Source of the DNA: Treponema_C sp050320395
GTDB taxonomy: Bacteria > Spirochaetota > Spirochaetia > Treponematales > Treponemataceae
NCBI RefSeq assembly: GCF_050320395.1
Contig: NZ_CP144459.1
Span: forward strand, 1,860,001-1,924,000
Direction of reading: 5' to 3'
DNA: 64,000 nucleotides
This document shows, in pieces, positions 1-8,979 of this stretch; positions within the stretch are counted from its first letter, which is position 1; the number at the start of each line of letters is the position of its first letter. Made by a program: the position numbers and the translations under genes. Below the pieces are notes generated by a model that did no database searches, was not told where the DNA came from, and was given only the letters and a program-made list of their open reading frames with translations.

Positions 1-108
1 GCGGCCGATGGTTCCGTCGGCCAATAAAACCTCCGCTTCTACGGTAGGATTTCCGCGGGAATCGACTATTTCCCGGCCCTTTACCGAAATAATTTCAGCA
101 TAATTCAT
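1..108 (-). CDS. eno: Enolase, N-terminal 36 residues (runs off the window)
   Basis: Phosphopyruvate hydratase of glycolysis (2-phosphoglycerate to phosphoenolpyruvate), cytoplasmic. Only the first 36 codons are present, but they carry the enolase N-terminal signature: a REIVDSRGNPTVE motif followed by the VLLADGTIGR strand. The ATG at 108 is preceded by an AGAGGTGA ribosome-binding site at good spacing. The gene continues past base 1. Family certain from the motif; the rest of the protein cannot be assessed. Confidence 0.93.
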   Translation of the reverse strand, partial: MNYAEIISVKGREIVDSRGNPTVEAEVLLADGTIGR

Positions 109-175
109 AATATCACCTCTTTGATAAAATCACTATCCCCAAAGGGACAGGTTTTTGCATATAAAAACCGAACGC

Positions 176-553
176 TTATAAAACCCGTATACGGGTAACT
201 TCAAAGCCCCTATCGGAAACGGCGGCTTCAAGCTTTTCCGCCGATATCTCTTTTGAAAGCTTTACCGACGCACTGTTGTTTTTTAAATCGACCTCGGCGG
301 ATACACCGTCAAGAGCATTAAGGGCTTCGGTTACACTGCCGCTGCACTTTTCACAGTGCATACCCGTAATATCCAAAACCAAAGAAGAGGATGCGGGATA
401 CAGAGTATCTTTATCCGAATTGCCTTTTCCGGCCGACGAACAGCCGCCCGAACATGAAGAACAGCCGCAACAGCCGCCGGCGCCTTTACGGATACGCATA
501 ACGGCTAATACAACAGCCGCAGCGACGATAATCAAAATAATAATATTAATCAT
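176..553 (-). CDS. FeoB-associated Cys-rich membrane protein fused to a heavy-metal-associated (HMA) domain
   Basis: 125 aa in two parts. Residues 1-19 are one hydrophobic membrane segment, followed by a basic RIRK stop and a Cys/Gly cluster (Cys 28, 29, 31, 34, 38). This is the architecture of FeoB-associated Cys-rich proteins. Residues 58-125 form an HMA fold with the metal-binding MHCEKC motif at 65-70, as in copper chaperones and the N-termini of P-type ATPases. It lies just downstream of feoB on the same strand but behind a strong terminator (672-714), so it may need its own AT-rich promoter (about 590-670). Start chosen on a GGAG site upstream of ATG 553. Likely an inner-membrane metal-binding accessory of iron uptake; the metal is unknown. 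Confidence 0.75.
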   Translation of the reverse strand: MINIIILIIVAAAVVLAVMRIRKGAGGCCGCSSCSGGCSSAGKGNSDKDTLYPASSSLVLDITGMHCEKCSGSVTEALNALDGVSAEVDLKNNSASVKLSKEISAEKLEAAVSDRGFEVTRIRVL

Positions 554-671
554 AAAAACTCCTATTACACAGTATAAAATAAATCATAAATCGCGATAGC
601 TCTAATACAATATTTTATTACTTATATTAAGGTACTACAAAAATCATAAATATACAAGTATTTGCAGTATT

Positions 672-714
672 AAAAAAGGGCTGCCTCAAAGGTTTTTCCT
701 TTTTCGGCAGCCCC
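672..714 (-). terminator. Rho-independent terminator downstream of feoB
   Basis: On the minus strand GGGCTGCC (complement of 706-713) pairs with GGCAGCCC (complement of 678-685). An inner AAAGG/CCTTT stem encloses a five-base loop, and a run of six U follows (complement of 672-677). It lies 48 bases past the feoB stop and before the HMA-fusion gene, so it should end most feo transcripts. Confidence 0.85.
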
Positions 715-761
715 GTATTTTTTAATTAAATAAGCCAAACCTGAACGTACAGGTCATCGTA

Positions 762-2798
762 TTACACAAATAAAAAACCTGCCCAGTATACAACGAGCGC
801 AACGATATAGGCGGTAAGCATTTGGATACCGACGCCGCCCCAGGTTTTTTTCCATGTTTTTAATTCGCGTTTCATCGAACCGACGGCCGCAAAACAGGGC
901 ATACACAAGAGGTTGAACAGCATATAAGCCAAAGCCGCGTTCGGGGTACGGATATCTTTTTTCATTGTCGGAAGAGCGTTTTCGTCGGCGCCTTCAAAGA
1001 GAATTCCCTCCGAATAAATATCGGGAGCGGCTTCGGGGTCGTATTCACCGTTTTCAAATCCGAGTTCTTCCAATTCTTCCGCACTCATTTTACCGAAGAA
1101 TTCGGCAAGATATTCTTCGGAGGTATCGTCGCTGTACAGTTGAGCGAAGGTAACGACGACGTTTTCTTTTGCAATCCATCCGGTAACAATACCGACGGCC
1201 GGCCTCCATTCGCCGAATCCGAGGGGTTTGAAAACGGGAGCAACAAAATTACCGATACTTGCCATAAAGCTGTCGTCCATTTCGCACATAACCGACGCTT
1301 CTTCGCCCGCGCTTTCTTTAAGGTTTTTGCCGGTAAGAGAGCCGACATTAAAGTTCGAAAGCACCCAAATTAAAATCGTAGACAATAAAATAACCGTACC
1401 GGCTTTAACGCCGAAGCCCTTCACCTTTTCCCAGCCGAGCATAAGAACGCTTTTTAAAGTAGGCCAACGGTACTGGGGCAGTTCCATAATAAAGTTGGAA
1501 ACGGCCGATTTAAACATCAATTTGTTCATTAAAAGAGAAACGATGACGGCAACGACAATACTGGTCATATAGATGGAAAACATAACCAGGGTTGTGTTTT
1601 CGGGGAAAAAGATTGCACAAAACATTGCGAAAATCGGCAGTTTTGCACCGCAGGGAACCATACCGGTAATAATAGCGGTAATGCGCCTGTCTTTTTCGCT
1701 TTCCAGGGTACGGGTTGCCATAATAGCCGGAACGCTGCATCCGAAGCCCATCAAAATCGGGATAAAGGAGCGGCCGGAAAGACCGAATTTGCGGAAAATG
1801 CGGTCCATAACAAAGGCGACGCGCGCCATATAGCCGCTGTCTTCAAGGAAGGCCATCAATACGTACAACACCAAAACGAGGGGCATAAAGCCCAAGATGG
1901 CGCCGATACCGCCGAAAATACCGTCGATAACCAGGCCCATCGCCCAGTCGGCAGCCCCTGCGGCTTCAAGACCTCCTGCAACCAAGCCGGTAAGATATTC
2001 CCAGACGGTTCCGACAAAGCCTTCAAGCCAGCGGCCGGGACCGTTTATGCCTAAAAAGAGGAAGTTTTCGCTCAATGCACAGGCAAACATCAGGTACATA
2101 ATAACGGCAAACAGGGGTAAGGCCAAAAATCTGCTTGTCAAAACTTTATCGATTTTATCGCTTGCCGTTTCCTGACGGACAGCGTCCGCTTTGGAAGCCT
2201 TTACAACGGCCTGCTTTACAATGCCTGCAATGTATTTATAGCGCTTGTCGGCAATCACTTCTTCCGAATCGCCTGCATCGTATATTTTTTCGAGCTTTGA
2301 AGCCGTTCCCTTTTTTGCCGCTTCGATTGCAGCCTGCATCAATTCATCGGTACCCTTTCCGTTGCGTCCGCAGGTGGGAATAACCGGAACGCCGAGCAGT
2401 TCCGACAGTTTTTTTGCATCGATTTTATCGCCGCGTTTTTCAACTTCGTCAATCATGTTAAGGGCAATGACAACGGGAACGCCGGTTTCCAAAATCTGCA
2501 AAGTTAAGTACAGGTTGCGCTCGATACTCGTTCCGTCGACGATATCGATAACCGCAGCAGGGCGTTCTTTTACGATATAATCGCGGGCGATTTTTTCTTC
2601 TTCCGAATACGGTGAAAGCGAATAAGTTCCCGGAAGGTCCAAGACGGTTACGGTACGGTCTTTTTTATATTCGCCTTCTTTTTTATCGACGGTAACGCCG
2701 GGCCAGTTTCCTACATGTTGGCGGGAACCGGTAAGAGCATTAAAAACGGATGTTTTTCCGCAGTTGGGATTTCCCGCAAGGGCAATTGTATAACTCAT
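762..2798 (-). CDS. feoB: Ferrous iron transporter FeoB
   Basis: GTPase-coupled Fe(II) uptake protein of the inner membrane, 678 aa. The N-terminal G domain shows G1 GNPNCGKT (residues 9-16), a switch I NWPGVTV element, G3 DLPGTYSLSPYS and G4 NMID. After a helical insertion, the C-terminal half has two Gate (nucleoside-recognition-like) blocks with conserved GFGCSVPAI and GMVPCGAKLPIF segments and about eight membrane helices. It is shorter than the roughly 770 aa enteric FeoB and lacks the extra cytoplasmic tail. It follows two feoA genes on the same strand (gap 60 bases) and is closed by a terminator. ATG 2798 has an AGGAGG site. Confidence 0.95.
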   Translation of the reverse strand: MSYTIALAGNPNCGKTSVFNALTGSRQHVGNWPGVTVDKKEGEYKKDRTVTVLDLPGTYSLSPYSEEEKIARDYIVKERPAAVIDIVDGTSIERNLYLTLQILETGVPVVIALNMIDEVEKRGDKIDAKKLSELLGVPVIPTCGRNGKGTDELMQAAIEAAKKGTASKLEKIYDAGDSEEVIADKRYKYIAGIVKQAVVKASKADAVRQETASDKIDKVLTSRFLALPLFAVIMYLMFACALSENFLFLGINGPGRWLEGFVGTVWEYLTGLVAGGLEAAGAADWAMGLVIDGIFGGIGAILGFMPLVLVLYVLMAFLEDSGYMARVAFVMDRIFRKFGLSGRSFIPILMGFGCSVPAIMATRTLESEKDRRITAIITGMVPCGAKLPIFAMFCAIFFPENTTLVMFSIYMTSIVVAVIVSLLMNKLMFKSAVSNFIMELPQYRWPTLKSVLMLGWEKVKGFGVKAGTVILLSTILIWVLSNFNVGSLTGKNLKESAGEEASVMCEMDDSFMASIGNFVAPVFKPLGFGEWRPAVGIVTGWIAKENVVVTFAQLYSDDTSEEYLAEFFGKMSAEELEELGFENGEYDPEAAPDIYSEGILFEGADENALPTMKKDIRTPNAALAYMLFNLLCMPCFAAVGSMKRELKTWKKTWGGVGIQMLTAYIVALVVYWAGFLFV

Positions 2799-2858
2799 AT
2801 ATACCTCCTGATTATTATCAATTTAAGTTTTATGTAACTAAGATTTGATGAAAAAAAA

Positions 2859-3080
2859 TCAGCCGACTTCAATTTGCCGAGCTTCGTTTTTACGTAAACT
2901 CAATTGATAACCGCGGAGCATTACCTCCAAGGGATCTCCGAGGGGAGCTTCTTTTACCATTGTGATTTCCACACCGGGAGTAATTCCCATGTCCAAAATT
3001 CTGCGCCTAAGCAGATCATCTTTTGTACTGACGGATACAACCGCAGCTTTTTGCCCCGGCTTTAAATCAAGTACTGTCAT
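2859..3080 (-). CDS. feoA: FeoA-domain protein (second copy, next to feoB)
   Basis: 73 aa SH3-like FeoA domain with the usual order: a LKPGQKAAVVSV strand, the LRRRILDMGITPG turn, and a C-terminal LRGYQLSLRKNEA hairpin. FeoA proteins are small cytoplasmic partners of FeoB that modulate its GTPase or assembly. A GGAGG site precedes ATG 3080. It is one of two tandem, diverged FeoA genes in this operon. Confidence 0.88.
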   Translation of the reverse strand: MTVLDLKPGQKAAVVSVSTKDDLLRRRILDMGITPGVEITMVKEAPLGDPLEVMLRGYQLSLRKNEARQIEVG

Positions 3081-3157
3081 ATAACCTCCATATACTGAAC
3101 GGATTTAAAATCCGATTAAATGAACAAGCATGTATATTGAGACGGCATAAAAAATAA

Positions 3158-3370
3158 TCAGTATACAATAATACCGTGAGCAAGGCCTCGATTTAAAGCC
3201 AAGCGCACACCCTTAACTTTGAGAATAAAACCGGAGGAATTTTCTCCGAGCACTTCAACTTTTTCCCCGGGAATTAATCCCATATCGAATAAATGCTGTC
3301 GAATTTCTTCACTGCCGTGAAAACTTTGTATCGTCCGTATTTCACCGCAGTTTACCATTGACAAGGGCAT
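3158..3370 (-). CDS. feoA: FeoA-domain protein (first copy of the operon)
   Basis: 70 aa from ATG 3370. This start was preferred over the upstream in-frame ATG at 3388 because a GGGGGAGA ribosome-binding site sits directly before it. FeoA SH3-like fold with HLFDMGLIPGEKVEV and a C-terminal KGVRLALNRG hairpin. It is the first gene behind the feo promoter (3394-3423). The two FeoA copies differ clearly in sequence, so they may form a hetero-pair with FeoB rather than being recent duplicates. Confidence 0.85.
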   Translation of the reverse strand: MPLSMVNCGEIRTIQSFHGSEEIRQHLFDMGLIPGEKVEVLGENSSGFILKVKGVRLALNRGLAHGIIVY

Positions 3371-3393
3371 ATCTCCCCCTTTATACATATATT

Positions 3394-3423
3394 AGTATAC
3401 CCTAACTATAACCGGATTGTCAA
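3394..3423 (-). promoter_or_regulatory. Promoter of the feoA-feoA-feoB operon
   Basis: On the minus strand TTGACA (complement of 3418-3423), an 18-base spacer, then TATACT (complement of 3394-3399), about 20 bases before the feoA ribosome-binding site. The spacer and -10 overlap TTAG...CCTAAC elements resembling DtxR/TroR-type metal-repressor boxes; that reading is only suggestive. Confidence 0.75.
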
Positions 3424-3531
3424 CAGAACGGAAAGAAGTTTACAGGACTTTAACATGAAAAAAGGATTTTAGCTCTAAAGCAATCATCATACATACACCT
3501 TCCCATACTGAAGGGTATCCATTCCGGTTTT

Positions 3532-6500
3532 TCACAAATACAAATCGTTGTTTATATCGTCGCCTTTTATAACGCTTTCAATTATTTCCGTCATGTCCTG
3601 TTTTGAAATTTGCGGGCGGTAATATACGTCCGGCACTTCTTTCCGTAATTTTTCAAACAGTTTTCTTGCAGCAGTGATTTTTCGTCTTTCTTCCGGATCA
3701 ATATGGTCTTTTGTTTTATCCTTTGTTTCAACTACAAGATTTAATTGTTGTTTACCGTTTTGCCTATTAATTACGTACATAAAATCCGGGCTGTACGTGC
3801 CGTCTGCATAAGTCGGAATTCGTACTGTCCTGCGCGGAATCTTCCCGTACACTTCAACCGATGCAATGCGTGATTTTATATCGTGAGTAATATTGCTTCG
3901 CTCCAAATCGGAATCATAGGCGCACGAATCATACAGATAATTTTCAAGCGGAGTTTCTTTGCAGTTCAAAACGCCTATGTCATTGCGGACAACGTATTCT
4001 TTTACGGAATTATTTTCGTCACACAGCGGGTCTGCTACGGGCGCATTTACTTTTTCATAAGAATATTTTTCGGCAAAGGTCTTTATGTACCAGTCCCGAT
4101 AATCTTCGATTAAACGCCGTAAAGTCTGTTTGCTGAAGAATTTTTCAGGCAGCGGATGTTCCTTAAAATATTCGCAAAAAACTTCATGCAGGAGCGTGAT
4201 CGGAATATTCGTCTCGTTTTGCGCTTTTTTTAAGAAATCCGAATACGGCATCTCTTTTTTTAGTGAGAATGCCGAACCTGTTTCGCTCGTGAATTTTACG
4301 CTGCCGTCATCACTTTTTGTTGTTTGCCGTATTGAAGTTGAAACATTTGAAGATGCGTCGATTCCTTTTTTGAGCATCGTAAAAAGCATTTCCTTTAAGT
4401 CTTCTTCTTTTGTAGAATCTATATGAAGATAAAATTTTTGATTTATGCTGCGCCAAAGAGAGGCAAGTTTATCGTAATTTTTCTTGCGGATTTTTACTTT
4501 TTCGCTGAATTTCCCGCCTGCCGCATTTACGTTGACGATTTTGCCTTCATTCAATGAAGTGAACAAATCAGGATAATTTTCCTTGAACGCAGAAAGATTG
4601 TCCGAAATCGGCTCGTGAGTTTCCGGGTCAATATAATCTTTTACAATCAAATCCTTAAAAAAAGCCTTAATATCAATCTGTTTTTTCTTTGCGTATTCTT
4701 CAAGGAATGATTTTGTAATTTTAAATTCCACCTCTGCCCCGAAGTTGATTTCCGAAAGCAATTTTTCCGCAAAATCTTTTTCCGAATAATCGATTATATA
4801 CCGCAGATAAAATTGCCTTTCGCTCTGCCGCTCGCCGAGTTCGTCAACAGGCAGGCGCAAACCTCGCCCGACCTCCTGCAGCTTGCTCGTTTCGCTGCCG
4901 CTTGAGCGCAGCTTTGCAATGACAAAAATATTGGGATTATCCCAGCCTTCTTTAAGCGTCCATTTTGAAAAAATAAACCGCGTCGGCTCCCATTCGCCGT
5001 TTTCCGTTTTGATTTTGATGATTTCATCTTTTTGCCGAAGAACTTTATCAACCTCTTGTCGAACTTCGTCGCTGTCGGTGTTGTTGTCTTCCGCAAAATA
5101 ACCTGCAATCGTTTTTTTTAGATTTTTAAGAGAAAACAAAAGATAATCCGCATATTCTTTTTCTTCCCGTCGTGCCGATTTTTGATATTTTTTAATCAAA
5201 TCGTGAAATTTTTCCTTTAAAAGACGCTCAAACTCCTGCCTTAAAAATCCATCATCCCTAAAAGATTGAATCGAATCGATAAAAAAGAGCGAAAGTGTTT
5301 TTATTTTTTTCACATCTGCGCAAAAATTATCGTATTCCTTTTCAAAATGACGATCAATGGCAAGGTTCAGCATTGTCGTCTGGAAAGTCTCGCCGAAAAT
5401 ATCCGGATAAAGGGAATCGCTTTTGTGCAAAATCATTCCGTTGTTCAGCTGCACTTCCGCTTTTGAAATTACGGCAACGTGAATATTTTGAAAACTTACA
5501 TCGATTTCCGAAAGGGAAGCGTTTTCCTGTAAATCAAACGTCTTTTTTGTCTGCTCGTTTTGAAAACGCACGGATTTTGCTTCGCCTTTTGCCGCGTTTA
5601 TTTCAAGCACTTTGATTTTTACACGGTCTTTTATCTTGTCCTCGTCCGCGATGTATTCAACCTGCACGCCTTTTACAAGATTGTCGTTAAACGCCCGGCA
5701 CGAGTTCAATGAATACACGACATTTTCATAGTCGATTTTGTCCTTTCCCATTTCGGGGAAGGTCGCACCGTACCGGATAATCACCTGCGGCTTGATTTTT
5801 TCAACAAGTGTTTTGAACGTTCCCTTTGTCCGGTTGAATTTGTGCGGCTCGTCGATAATCACAAACGGATTTATATTCCGCAACACTTGGTACGGATTGG
5901 TAAAAGTTCCGAGCAAAGTCTGGTCGTATTCCGCGTCCATTGTTTTTGCGGAATTCAACATTCCGCTGTTCGTCAAAAGCACGTCGATTTTGTTACCGTT
6001 CAAATCGGTGTTTTCCGCAAAGGCTTGAATTGCGGCAGGAAAAGGTTTGCGTCCCCGTGTGTGTTGCTTTTGAGCGTCAAGCACGTGAAGGCGCAGTTCC
6101 GTTCCGCCGTAGAGTGACTGCAAATCGCTTTTCATATATGCGGACTTCAAAAAAGATTTTGCGCCTTCCTTAATCGGAACAGTCGGCACAAGCACGATGA
6201 ATTTGTTTACGCCGTATTTTTGATGAAGCTCGAACATCGTCCGCGTGTAAACGTAGGTTTTTCCGGTTCCGGTTTCCATTTTTATATCGATATTCAGATA
6301 GTGCGCACTTGAATCCGTGTAATTTTGCCGGAGCGTTTCCGGCACGGAATAATCGTCCGAAAAACAGCCGGACTTTTCGCCGTTTTGAATTTGCACGATA
6401 TTGGTTTTTATTGTTTCTAAATCGCTTGTCATAAAAGGGCATTTTGTGCGGTCGGCGGAAAACCGCCCCTCGATATTGTCAAAGACGCGGAGCACGGCAT

Positions 6501-6543
6501 TGATTGCGTTTATTTGATGCGGTAAGTTTTGTTCAAGCTTCAT
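3532..6543 (-). CDS. res: Type III restriction enzyme, Res (helicase/endonuclease) subunit
   Basis: 1003 aa ATP-dependent translocase and nuclease partner of the Mod subunit. Helicase SF2 motifs: motif I METGTGKT (residues 89-96), motif II DEPH near 230, and motif VI-like EVGRGLRLP near 565, preceded by the KWTLKEGWDNPNIF segment. The C-terminal region has a PD...ETK arrangement (PDFMYVI, then LNLVVETKDK, about residues 925-945) matching the PD-(D/E)XK endonuclease of Type III Res. Length is near the family norm and no frame break is seen, so the subunit appears intact. The mod stop codon lies one base upstream of this ATG, so the two are co-transcribed and probably translationally coupled. 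Confidence 0.93.
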   Translation of the reverse strand: MKLEQNLPHQINAINAVLRVFDNIEGRFSADRTKCPFMTSDLETIKTNIVQIQNGEKSGCFSDDYSVPETLRQNYTDSSAHYLNIDIKMETGTGKTYVYTRTMFELHQKYGVNKFIVLVPTVPIKEGAKSFLKSAYMKSDLQSLYGGTELRLHVLDAQKQHTRGRKPFPAAIQAFAENTDLNGNKIDVLLTNSGMLNSAKTMDAEYDQTLLGTFTNPYQVLRNINPFVIIDEPHKFNRTKGTFKTLVEKIKPQVIIRYGATFPEMGKDKIDYENVVYSLNSCRAFNDNLVKGVQVEYIADEDKIKDRVKIKVLEINAAKGEAKSVRFQNEQTKKTFDLQENASLSEIDVSFQNIHVAVISKAEVQLNNGMILHKSDSLYPDIFGETFQTTMLNLAIDRHFEKEYDNFCADVKKIKTLSLFFIDSIQSFRDDGFLRQEFERLLKEKFHDLIKKYQKSARREEKEYADYLLFSLKNLKKTIAGYFAEDNNTDSDEVRQEVDKVLRQKDEIIKIKTENGEWEPTRFIFSKWTLKEGWDNPNIFVIAKLRSSGSETSKLQEVGRGLRLPVDELGERQSERQFYLRYIIDYSEKDFAEKLLSEINFGAEVEFKITKSFLEEYAKKKQIDIKAFFKDLIVKDYIDPETHEPISDNLSAFKENYPDLFTSLNEGKIVNVNAAGGKFSEKVKIRKKNYDKLASLWRSINQKFYLHIDSTKEEDLKEMLFTMLKKGIDASSNVSTSIRQTTKSDDGSVKFTSETGSAFSLKKEMPYSDFLKKAQNETNIPITLLHEVFCEYFKEHPLPEKFFSKQTLRRLIEDYRDWYIKTFAEKYSYEKVNAPVADPLCDENNSVKEYVVRNDIGVLNCKETPLENYLYDSCAYDSDLERSNITHDIKSRIASVEVYGKIPRRTVRIPTYADGTYSPDFMYVINRQNGKQQLNLVVETKDKTKDHIDPEERRKITAARKLFEKLRKEVPDVYYRPQISKQDMTEIIESVIKGDDINNDLYL

Positions 6544-6544
6544 T

Positions 6545-8497
6545 TTAGTACCTTATGATCGGCTCAATGGGGTTGCGGTTTTTGAGCGTCTTTAGATTTG
6601 TTGAAAGCGAATTAAGCGCATCAAAATCGAATGAATAGCCGTAAACGAAAATTTTATCCGCGATCAGTTCAAAACTTTCGATTTTACGAATCAGCTCTTT
6701 GACGGATTTTTCTTCCATCCCCATAAGCAAATACAGATATTTTCCGATTTTTTCATCTTCCAAAAGATAGGCGGCGCAGCCTGCAATATCGATTTTCTTG
6801 CGATTGCAGTTAAAACCGAATCCGTCTTTTATCTGCCACGTTTGAAGCAGCGTAGTTTCGCCGAGCGATTTTACAATGTCGCCGTCGCTTGTAAAAAGGT
6901 CTTTCGGATTAAACGTTTTGATTTTATCAAGCGTGTTTTGCGGCATTGATTTTAAGTAGAACGTTTGAAAGCCCAAGTCCGCTTTTGTCTCCGGATTTTC
7001 AGCTTTGATTTTTTCGGCGGCGCGGCGGATGCGTTCTCGCCCGATTTCGTCGATTGTCTTGTAGCCGGCTTTTTCCGCTTCACTGCCTTTTTTTACAGGC
7101 TCGTCAAGCTGAACCATGATGAATTTACGGCTGCCGCCGTCTTGGGCGTTGAGCTGCATTACGGCATGGGCGGTTGTAGCACTGCCGGAGAAAAAGTCGA
7201 GGATGATGTCGGAAGAATCAACATAGCTCCCCATTTCGCATACCCGCATTACCATTTCTATTGGTTTAGGATAATCAAAAATCTTACCTTCAAATAATTC
7301 TTTGACAAGCAATGTTCCGTTTTCTGTGTTTGAAACTTTATCCCACCACACTGAGCGAGCCATCATTCTTGATTCACGATATTTTTCAACAATCATAAAA
7401 CTTCCATTTTTCATAGGTTTAGCTTTTATTTCCGTATTTAAATTCTTTAAAGATTTTTCTTTTCCCCAACGCCATACTACATTTATACCTTGGGATTCAA
7501 GAGGAAATAATTCAATCCAACCATCATGCGCTGTTAAGTCAATTGTACATAATCCATACTCATCCAGCTCTTTTGGGTTTATGTAAAATGGATAATACAG
7601 GTTAGGTCGATTTTCTTTGTTAAATTTTACATTTCTATTACGGAGTTCTCTTAATTCAAATCCACCTCTTTCATCAAACATTTTAAATTCATTATTTTCA
7701 TCTTTTATCAAATTAAGCTCACATAAATCACTTTTTTTGTAGCACAAAATATAATCATGCATTCGTGCAACTCCGCCATAATCTCTCCCTCTTGGATTTG
7801 CAACAACAGTAATTTCTCCGACAAAATTCCCTTCCCCGAAAACTTCGTCGCAAAGCCGCTTTAAATTCGCCTGCTCGTTGTCGTCAATGCTGATAAAAAT
7901 CACGCCGTCGTCGCGCAACAGTTCTCGCGCAAGGGCAAGGCGCGGATACATAAAAGTCAGCCATGCGGAATGGGTGCATTTTCCGTTCATGCTGCAAATA
8001 CGCTCCGCTTCATCTTCCGTTACGTCGAGTTTTTCGACAAGCTCTTTTGCCGTAAAACCGAACTTGTCGTTGTAAACAAAATCATCTTTTCCCGTGTTGT
8101 AGGGCGGGTCAATGTAAATGCACTTGATTTTTTCGGCATAGGAATATTTCAGGTGCTGCAGGGCATCCAAATTGTCGCCGACAATGTAGACATTTTCACT
8201 GCTTGTTTCGGCGTTCTGTTCGTCCGGTACAATCACCGTTTCGCTGTCCAGATTTGCCTGATAACGGGCATAGCTTTTCCCGAGAAAGTTCAGCGTAAAA
8301 CCTTCTTTTTTTATATCGACTTCGTCTTTGTTTATAAGTTCTGCAAGTTTTTCCGTGTCAAAATGTTCTTTTATGACAGTGCCGTTTTCGTCGGTCTCCG
8401 GCTTTGAAAAACACTGCGGAAAATATTTTTTCAATATTTCAATTTCTTTGCTGTTCGGTTTTATTGATTCGTTGTATTTTTGTGTATCGTTTTGCAT
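6545..8497 (-). CDS. mod: Type III modification methyltransferase, Mod subunit
   Basis: 650 aa adenine-N6 DNA methyltransferase of the beta class: catalytic motif IV DPPYNTG (near residue 130) comes before the SAM-binding motif I DFFSGSATT (near residue 430). The intervening residues (about 230-412, DNA about 7260-7810) are the expected target-recognition domain. They are coded by visibly more AT-rich DNA than either flank, a mosaic sign of domain exchange. GGAG site before ATG 8497. The upstream region is shared with a divergent XRE regulator. Mod supplies DNA specificity to Res. Confidence 0.94.
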   Translation of the reverse strand: MQNDTQKYNESIKPNSKEIEILKKYFPQCFSKPETDENGTVIKEHFDTEKLAELINKDEVDIKKEGFTLNFLGKSYARYQANLDSETVIVPDEQNAETSSENVYIVGDNLDALQHLKYSYAEKIKCIYIDPPYNTGKDDFVYNDKFGFTAKELVEKLDVTEDEAERICSMNGKCTHSAWLTFMYPRLALARELLRDDGVIFISIDDNEQANLKRLCDEVFGEGNFVGEITVVANPRGRDYGGVARMHDYILCYKKSDLCELNLIKDENNEFKMFDERGGFELRELRNRNVKFNKENRPNLYYPFYINPKELDEYGLCTIDLTAHDGWIELFPLESQGINVVWRWGKEKSLKNLNTEIKAKPMKNGSFMIVEKYRESRMMARSVWWDKVSNTENGTLLVKELFEGKIFDYPKPIEMVMRVCEMGSYVDSSDIILDFFSGSATTAHAVMQLNAQDGGSRKFIMVQLDEPVKKGSEAEKAGYKTIDEIGRERIRRAAEKIKAENPETKADLGFQTFYLKSMPQNTLDKIKTFNPKDLFTSDGDIVKSLGETTLLQTWQIKDGFGFNCNRKKIDIAGCAAYLLEDEKIGKYLYLLMGMEEKSVKELIRKIESFELIADKIFVYGYSFDFDALNSLSTNLKTLKNRNPIEPIIRY

Positions 8498-8519
8498 TGA
8501 AAACTCCGCCTTATAAATG

Positions 8520-8607
8520 AAAGTCTAATATTTCGTCTTTTACTGCAATAAAGTTTATAATTTAGACTTTATTATAAAATCGGTCTATTTTTTAGAATTA
8601 TTTAGAC
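8520..8607. promoter_or_regulatory. Divergent mod/XRE control region with four TAGAC-type half-sites
   Basis: The AT-rich 130-base gap carries AAAGTCTAA (8520-8528), TTTAGACTTT (8561-8570), GTCTA (8583-8587) and TAGAC (8603-8607). Adjacent half-sites alternate in orientation and form spaced dyads. A TATAAT-like element is at 8556-8561. The layout suits operator DNA for the helix-turn-helix regulator encoded next to it. Binding is inferred. Confidence 0.45.
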
Positions 8608-8627
8608 AAAAAGTCGATTATTATGGA

Positions 8628-8939
8628 GTGGTGAGTAACATAAAATCGGACTTTGCGGAAAATTTAATCTTCTATAGAAATCGGAACTCTCTTTCACAGT
8701 TGGAGTTATCAGGTATTTGCGATTGCGGCAAAAGCACAATAAGCGGAATTGAAGCGGGAAAAACAACACCTTCTTTTGACTTGATCCGCAGACTGGCAGA
8801 TGCCCTTGAGATCCATCCTGCAGACCTGTTCTTACGCAACGCCAGCAAAAACCGTAAAGATATGCGGAAATTTTTTGATGAAGAGTTGTTGCCTAAAGTC
8901 CAGGAGATGATAGAAAATAAATTTCCCGTTGCAGACTGA
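8628..8939 (+). CDS. XRE-family (C-protein-like) transcriptional regulator
   Basis: 103 aa. Residues about 8-65 form a lambda-repressor-type helix-turn-helix: LSQLELSGICDCGKSTISGIEAGKT, then FDLIRRLADALEIHPADLF. The C-terminal tail is short and charged. It is transcribed divergently from the Type III mod-res pair, the place taken by controller proteins of restriction systems. The start is GTG at 8628 or the next codon GTG at 8631; the ribosome-binding site is poorly defined. Function as controller of mod/res is inferred from position and size. Confidence 0.75.
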   Translation: MVSNIKSDFAENLIFYRNRNSLSQLELSGICDCGKSTISGIEAGKTTPSFDLIRRLADALEIHPADLFLRNASKNRKDMRKFFDEELLPKVQEMIENKFPVAD

Positions 8940-8979
8940 ATATTCTCTCATACTGAAGTCCTGCCGAACGGTTAATACC

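Noticed and set aside
151..170. GGTTTTT/AAAAACC inverted repeat before eno as a terminator
   Set aside because: AT-rich stem without a following U run; may be chance in an A/T-rich leader.
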